Below, piece by piece: positions 57,605 through 64,000 of a stretch of DNA of 64,000 nucleotides. The DNA is from Nymphaea colorata (taxonomy: Eukaryota; Streptophyta; Magnoliopsida; Nymphaeales; Nymphaeaceae): assembly GCF_008831285.2 (NCBI RefSeq), contig NC_045139.1, positions 13,622,354 to 13,686,353 of the forward strand, given 5' to 3'. Position 1 is the stretch's first letter, and every line of letters begins with the position of its first letter. Made by a program: the position numbers and the translations under genes. Under the pieces are notes generated by a model. The model did not search any database, was not told the DNA's origin, and saw nothing but the letters and a program-made list of their open reading frames with translations.

Positions 57605-60600
57605 GTCATCCAGTCATCCAGGTTTCGAATTTCGATTTTTTACGATGGGATTGGTTGAACCATTAAGCAAGTAATTCATTTTCTTCTTCGTGACACACAA
57701 ATCTCTCGAAAAAATCGACCATCTTGCTTGCAATCCGAAATCTCTCTGTAAAATTTGATGGTTCTTGTCACCAAACTTGCCAAAAGTTCATGGTTTTCTC
57801 ACTGCCATATATTTTTGGTCCCTTCTTTAGAGTCCTTGCACCCTATTCCCATTTTGGAGTTTGGAAGAATGTCACCATACAATCTCATAAGATATTCGAC
57901 AAGGTATTGATACTACTTCAAGGTCCTTTCCCGCTCTTTTTGGTTATTTTAACTTTGTCGGCATTCTTTAACATTGATGCTAAACTTAGATTGTGGTTCA
58001 AGTTTCCTTGTGGCAGTTATATTATGGGGATGTCAGCATGCTTAGTATTGATAAAGTTAGGCAGTCTGTAATACGTGCCGATGAATTCTACGAGGAAAAA
58101 ATGGTGGGTGGAGATTTTGAAATGGGCAGAAGTGATTAAGAGATCAGAATAGATGGTTTTGATTTTCTTTGTTCGACTGAGGGACGAAGGATTCAGCTGG
58201 ACGCCGCCTTATTACTCAATCAAGCTTGGAGGTTCAAGTCTGTACTGGATGCTAAGAGGATTCAGGGGAGGATTTTGAAGTTGGGGTTTGAGGGAGAACT
58301 GTCACTTGGGAATAAGTTGATTAATGTTTATCGAGATTTAGGCAGCCTGGCAGACGCACACCAAGTGTTTGGTACAATGCGTTGGAGGGATGGCGTTTCT
58401 TTTAGTCATATTATTGCCGCTTGCATTGTTGAAGGAATGGAGGTGTCAGCATTAAAATATTTTATGAGTATGCAAGATGAAGGCTTGGAAACCGACCTGG
58501 TTACGTTGTCACACGTACTGAAGGCTTGTTTTGGGGGATCTGTTGGATTTAGTTTTGTCAGGCAGTTGCATGGAAGGATTATTCGATTATGATTTCATAT
58601 GGATTTAGTTGTTGGCAATCCGTTAATCGATTTATATGCAAAAGCTAGGGACATCATTAAGGCTCTTGGGTGGCTATGATATCTGGTTATGCTCAAAACG
58701 GTTGCAGTGAAGAAACTTTATTTCTATTCTCTCAGATGCAAGGATCTGGTATTGCATCGACTCCTTATATCTTCTCAACTGTGTTGAGTGCTTGTGCGAA
58801 AATTGAACTTCTTGAGGAGGGCACGCAGCTCCAGGCACATGTTTATAAGCTGGGATTTGGCTCCGAAACTTTTGTTGGTAACGCTCTTATCACCTTATAT
58901 TATCGATGTGGCAGTCCATTCTTAGCAGAACAGATATTCGACAAGATGAAGCACCGAGACAGTATTACATGGAATTCAATGATCTCTGGACATTCCTTTT
59001 GTGGGAATAGTGAAAGGGCATTAGAATTCTTCATGCATATGCAGGTCTGTGGCTTGAAGCCAGATCCTGTAACTGGTGCAAGTTTGTTGAGTGTCTGTGC
59101 TAGTATTGGTGACTTTTGGAAAGGTCAGGAGCTTCATGCATATGTAACTAAATCTGGGATTGAATCAGATTACATTGTTGAAGGGTCTCTGCTTGACTTT
59201 TACATTAAATCAGGTGACCTTGCTGCTGCCCGTGCATGTTTTGATGCAACAAAAAAAACCAATGTGGTGCTATAGAATTTGATGCTCATTGCATATGGAC
59301 AAATTGGCAATCAAATTGACTCTCTTGAACTGTTTTCTCAAATGCAGATCACAGGGATAGATCCCAATGAGTACACGTATCCTAGTGTACTAAGGACCTG
59401 CACTTCCTTGGGAAACCTTGATCTTGGAGAACATATTCATGGTCAAACCATTAAATCTGGGTTTCAGCTTGATGTTTATGTGTCTAGCGAGCTGATAGAC
59501 ATGTATGCAAAATGTGGAAGACTTGATATTGCTCAGAAAATGCTTGACCGTCTTCCCGAGCATGACATTGTTTCATGGACTTCAATGATCTCCAGATCTT
59601 CTCAACATGACAGAATTGCTGAGGCCCGATGCAGCTTCAGGGAATGCGTGCTGATAACATAGGATTATCTAGTGCCATTAGTGCGTGTGCTGGCCTCCAA
59701 GCACTTGAGGAGGGAAAGAAGGTCCATTCCCAATCTGTTGTCCATGGATATTCATCTGATTTGTCCATTGGAAATGCACTTGTAACTTTGTATGCAAGAT
59801 GTGGCCAGATCAAAGAAGCATATGCTGCATTTCAATCTGTTGGTGATGGGGACCCAATAACATGGAATGGCTTGATATCCGGATTTGCGCAGAGTGGACA
59901 CTTTGAGGAAGCGGTCCAGGTTTTTTCCCGTATGCACAAGGCTGGCATTGAAGCAAGCTTGTACACATTCTGCTCAACCATCAGTGCTTCTGCAAATTTG
60001 GCAGATGTAAAGCAAGGGAAACAGATACACACTCTTGTGATAAAAGGTGGTCATGAGTCGGATACAGAGGCTGGTAATGTTTTGGTTACACTCTACGCTA
60101 AGTGTGGGAGTATTGAAGATGCGTATAGAGAGTTTCTTTTAATTCCACAAAAAAACGAGGTTTCATGGAATGCAATTATCACGGGTTATGCACAACATGG
60201 ACATGGTAGAGAAGCATTGAGACTTTTTGAGTGGATGAAAGAAGAAGGCGTGAGACCCAATCATATAACCTTTATTGGTGTTCTTTCCGCTTGCAGTCAT
60301 GTGGGCTTAGTGAGTGAAGGACTTGGCTTCTTCAGGTCCATGAGTCATGAGTACAGCATTTCTCCCAGATCAGAACACTATGCTTGTGTGGTTGATATTC
60401 TCGGCCGCGCTGGATGTTTCGATGATGCACAACAATTTATAGAGGAGATGCCCATCAGGCCTGATGCCATGGTTTGGAGAACACTTCTCAGTGCTTGTAC
60501 TGTTCGCAAAAATTTGGAACTTGGGCAGGTTGCTGCACAACACCTTCTAGAATTGGAGCCACAAGATTCTGCAACTTATGTATTACTATCGAATATTTAT

Positions 60601-61080
60601 GCAGCACTTAGAAAATGGGATGCTCGCGATCAAATCAGGCAAATGATGAAAGACAGGAGGGTAAAGAAAGGGCCTGGTCAAAGCTGGATTGAAGTGAAGA
60701 ACATCGTACATGCATTCTTTGTCGGTGATCGTCTTCATCCATTATGTGAAAAGATCTATGAGTTTTTGGAGGTCTTGACTAACAGAACATTGGCGATTGG
60801 GTATGTTCCTGATCATCAGAGTCTCCTGCATGATCTAGAGCTGCAACAGAAAGACCCAACTGTGTACGTGCACAGTGAAAAGTTGGCAATTTCTTTTGGA
60901 CTCATGAGTTCGCCTCCTGGGATCCCTCTTCGTATAATAAAAAACCTGCGGGTGTGCAATGATTGCCATACTTTCATGAAGTATGTTTCCAAGGTTGTTA
61001 GCCGCGCAATTATAGTACGAGATGCAAATCGGTTTCATCATTTTGATAATGGGACCTGTTCCTGTGGAGATTATTGGTGA
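57605..61080 (+). pseudogene. PPR copy C: near full-length DYW PPR gene, At4g13650-like, broken
   Basis: The only copy with the C-terminus. It has a PLS-type PPR tract, E/E+ motifs (AMVWRTLLSACTVRKNLELG, PGQSWIEVKNIVHAFFVGD) and a DYW deaminase-like domain. That domain contains HSEKLAISFG (HxE), CNDCHTFMK (CxxC) and ends CSCGDYW at 61080. Such proteins edit C to U in organelle RNAs. It resembles Arabidopsis At4g13650 along its length. The upstream half carries several lesions compared with copies A and B: a TAA near 58138; a small deletion near 58205; GGA to TGA near 58590; a 40-bp deletion near 58664; TGG to TAG near 59275; and a frame break near 59628. The last 483 codons (59629-61080) are open. 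The whole is best called a pseudogene unless a truncated protein is made. Confidence 0.85.
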
Positions 61081-63069
61081 TAGCGCTGTTCTTCCATTTC
61101 TTTTCTTCTACAGAATGCATGTCCATTAGGATCATGAATCATGGGGTGCACGGGATAAAGGGGACATGAAACAATTTGTTTTTTTCAAGCACTTCTTTCC
61201 GGCGGTACGTGCTCATGCAGAACGTACGTCAGTCAGGGCAGACAGGTTAAAAGGGAATGGATAATAAAGTGTCCCGTACGACAAAGAATATTGCTTACTG
61301 CTTGGATAAAACCGCGAAGACATCCTTCCTGGACCTATCTACCTGTTGTATAGTTATTTGAAACAAAAAAGCCCGAATCTTCAGCATACTTCAAATGGAT
61401 CTCTACTGTTCATTGGTTTTGCTGAAGAATTATACCAACATCCTATACCATATCGCTGTATCTTCATGTCACATTTTAGAATCGTACTCTTTCTTTCATT
61501 TGGTTGACTCTTTCTGTTAATTTTTTTTTTCTTGTATGTTGTACAGACTACAGACTGGCCGATCAGGCTTTTTAGGTCCGTTATATAATTGAATCTTGGT
61601 GGTGTACTAGAAATCTACGTCGAGGCATGTGGATATGTGTGCCAGCCGCTTCAAAACCTTTTCAAACTGATTTGATCCAATTCACATCATATCCCTAATC
61701 CTGTTTATCATCTCAATGGCAGCCCGATATTTCCAACTATCTTCATAAGGCCCTTTCTTTATCTGAACTGCTAAAAAAGGAAAACATGATGAAGTTACAT
61801 CACATGGTATTTGCAAGTGAATGTATGCTTTTCGACATTGTTGTACACAAACCAGAGAATATCTTGACTTTGTAATTGTAATTTGGTAGCCTATTATTAT
61901 TATTATTATTATGTTCTTTTTCTTAGTTTTGTATAATTGATGCTTTACCTTGGTTTAAATTTTTCAAGCACCTGATGCTTCTTCGGTGCTAATTAAAGTT
62001 AGTGCTAGTTTTGTGTCCGCACACTGATAATGGGAAACGGATGCATGGCGTCTGATTAGTACGGATGTTTCACATTCATCGGTAGCTGTCCTATAAAGAA
62101 AACGGAGAGATACAAACATAAGCAAACATGAAGATACAAATGGTGTGCTCACTTTCTTAAGAAGTGAAGCTTTAAATATTGCTGTTTATTTGTTAAATCG
62201 CTTTTGAGCTTGCTTGATTGGGTGATTGATTTTCAAAATGTCGATAGAATGTATTAGCGATAGTCTCAGAAATTAAAAAGCAACAAAAAACAAAGAACAC
62301 AAAATTTTTCGATGATGAAGTGGTTTTTTGGCTTTTTTTTTCACGAGTAAACAACCCGTTTACTCAGTGAACAAGCAACATTTTGCACTTAAACTCCGAC
62401 TATGTACACAGAAACAATCGATAACCCTATTCCGTGAAAGTGGCTCTCCACAAAGGCGATCCAATGTTAAGCCGCAAAGCTACATGTAGATCGCATCCTA
62501 TATTTGGATCTTAGAGAGTATTGTCCAGCCTCTCTGTAAGAAGAAAACAGATGGGCGGATAGTAAGAACAGGACCCGGATCATCTCCTTGGAAAACGGCA
62601 GAAGAAAGAGAAAAAGAAAAAACGCAATTCTATAGAGACCATGTTGGTTCATGAACTCCGTAGAAAGGTGTTATATACTCTATCAACTGCCCAATGAAGT
62701 GGGTGACACCGTTTGTTTAACGTTACTGAAAATTAGTTACCACTGCCATCTTACAAGTTTTTGTTTGAGTTGTATCTCAGATTCACTGAAACTTGCTGCC
62801 ACTGATACTACTAGAAACATAAACGTCCAAAGTGTTGCATGTTTTACTCACCACTTAATGCGTAACTTATGATCTTGCCCATTGGGCTACTTTAGCCTTC
62901 ATGGTTTCCTTCCGCTTTACTCGTATGTTTCTTCCTAATTTTTCCTTTCTATCAATATATCAAGTTATTTTCATTGCAATGTCAAACTTGTGTTATCTTA
63001 AAGTTCTCATCAACCAGAAGATTGCTTCAATGTTGATTGGAATTATGCTTGGGGTTGGGTTTTATGCAG
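61081..63069. other. Intergenic, PPR cluster to RFC3 fragment
   Basis: AT-rich. It includes an (ATT)n microsatellite near 61891-61912. No gene, RNA or element was recognised. Confidence 0.5.
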
Positions 63070-63676
63070 ACTGGAAGCAGAACCATTGATCTAGAGATAA
63101 CTACATTATCAAGTACCCACCATGTGGAAATGACCCCAAGTGATGTGGGCTTCCAGGACAGGTACATTGTCCAAGAGGTCATCAAGAAGATGGCCAAGAG
63201 CAGACCCATTTAAACAAAAGGGGAAAAGGGGTTTAAAGATAGGACCTCAATTTGTGTACAGTTTCTTAAGAAAGATGAAGTTTGCATCATTGTTTTGTTG
63301 CATGGGTTGGTCAACCTTGCCACAAATTTGATAAAGTTTCAACTATCTTTCACTTACTTCTGTTGTGGTTGTGGTAAAATTTGGTATATATCGTCTTTCC
63401 ATGTTGTGATTCAAGTTTGTACTGGCATCTCCTCGATAGAGGATATTTTAGTTTATTTCAAAGATCCTTCCGTATAAGCTCAGATATTATGTGTCCAATG
63501 TCAGTTCTCGTGCTCAACGAAGTTGATAAATTATCTAAAGAAGCTCAACATTCATTGCGGAGAACCATGGAGAAATACAGTGCATCCTGTCGGTTGATAC
63601 AGTGCATCTAAAGTGACTGAAGCGGTTCGATCTCGCTGCCTAAATATACAGGTTAATGCCCCATCCATAGAGCAGG
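63070..63676 (+). pseudogene. RFC3: RFC3 (replication factor C small subunit) partial pseudogene
   Basis: Two exon-like blocks of the clamp-loader subunit RFC3. Block 1 (63070-63238) follows a pyrimidine-poor TTTATGCAG acceptor and encodes TGSRTIDLEITTLSSTHHVE, MTPSDVGFQDRYIVQEVIKK and MAKSRPI. It then has TAA where the family has Asp, followed by TKGEKGFK; the donor after AAAG is lost (ATAGG). Block 2 (about 63507-63676), after acceptor AATGTCAG, encodes [20 protein letters not shown] and [12 protein letters not shown] deletion and frameshift remove the CCNSS region. It resumes as KVTEAVRSRCLN, then QVNAPSIEQ and a good donor (GCAG|GTAAAA). The ATPase N-terminus (WVDKYRP, Walker A) is not in the window. 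An intron is retained, so this arose by DNA duplication and not by retroposition. Confidence 0.85.
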
Positions 63677-64000
63677 TAAAATGCATTTCAAACATCTGGA
63701 ATTTGTTGTTTTGGCATGATTGTTGGTAAATCATTCCCATTGGATCTTGTACCTCTTGGGTGTGTGCACATGGCTGAATGCCAATTTGTTACTGTTTCTT
63801 TGAAAAGATTACAGTGGTAAATGTAATAAGCCGCCCGGAAACTGGCCCAAATGCTTAGTCTCTTAGTACCTAACCTCCTCTCAAGTCAGCTGCAGAGGTG
63901 GAAGAATCCACCTCCTTTAAGTCGCATGTTTTCATGTGTGTGGAGCCCCGGTTTGAAGTGTAAAAGCTGGATCTAATACCAACTGTAACACCAGCTGACC
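63677..64000. other. Flank after RFC3 fragment; possible LTR element edge at window end
   Basis: No gene. At about 63970-63981, GATCTAATACCAAC resembles the complement of a tRNA-Met primer-binding site (GCTCTGATACCA). It is directly followed by TGTAACACCAGC, which looks like the start of an LTR seen in minus orientation. The element, if real, lies mostly outside the window. Confidence 0.35.

Overview
This window is nuclear DNA from a flowering plant. It holds multi-exon genes with AT-rich introns. Several products are plant-specific: a chlorophyll b reductase (NOL), a LOB-domain transcription factor, a plastid-type threonine deaminase with a transit-like N-terminus, and DYW-type PPR proteins. 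Species cannot be fixed from the sequence. Exon joins below were derived by hand from GT/AG (once GC/AG) junctions that keep the frame and match my memory of family sequences; no database search was possible.

Layout: (1) 1477-3588 (+), SUVR3-type SET-domain methyltransferase, convergent with (2) 3941-about 6300 (-), class I LBD factor. (3) 9486-15465 (+), UBC2/RAD6-type E2, convergent with (4) 16210-21908 (-), NOL, 13 exons. (5) 24669-29835 (+), CAT2-like cationic amino acid transporter, 14 exons, convergent with (6) 31544-33761 (-), a small tail-anchored protein of unknown function. (7) 35892-45787 (+), SEC62, whose second intron carries a whole-looking, very young Ty1/copia element at 37778-43045, convergent with (8) 47034-51903 (-), biosynthetic threonine deaminase OMR1. 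(9) 52986-61080, a rearranged cluster of four copies of one DYW PPR gene (At4g13650-like) in orders +, -, -, +, all broken. (10) 63070-63676, a broken RFC3 copy, followed by what looks like the edge of another LTR element.

The eight intact genes strictly alternate in strand, so they form four successive convergent pairs separated by divergent promoter regions. They share no pathway: chromatin (SUVR3, UBC2), development (LBD), plastid metabolism (NOL, OMR1), transport (CAT) and ER translocation (SEC62). It reads as ordinary gene-rich euchromatin.

The most unusual part is the PPR cluster. Its inverted, tail-to-tail and head-to-head arms, and junctions with short shared sequences, suggest repeated microhomology-mediated rearrangement and a possible hairpin-RNA source. 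Other points are a GC-AG intron in OMR1, an unresolved start of the LBD gene, a polypyrimidine/polypurine hairpin between genes 6 and 7, MITEs, and many small tandem duplications in introns.
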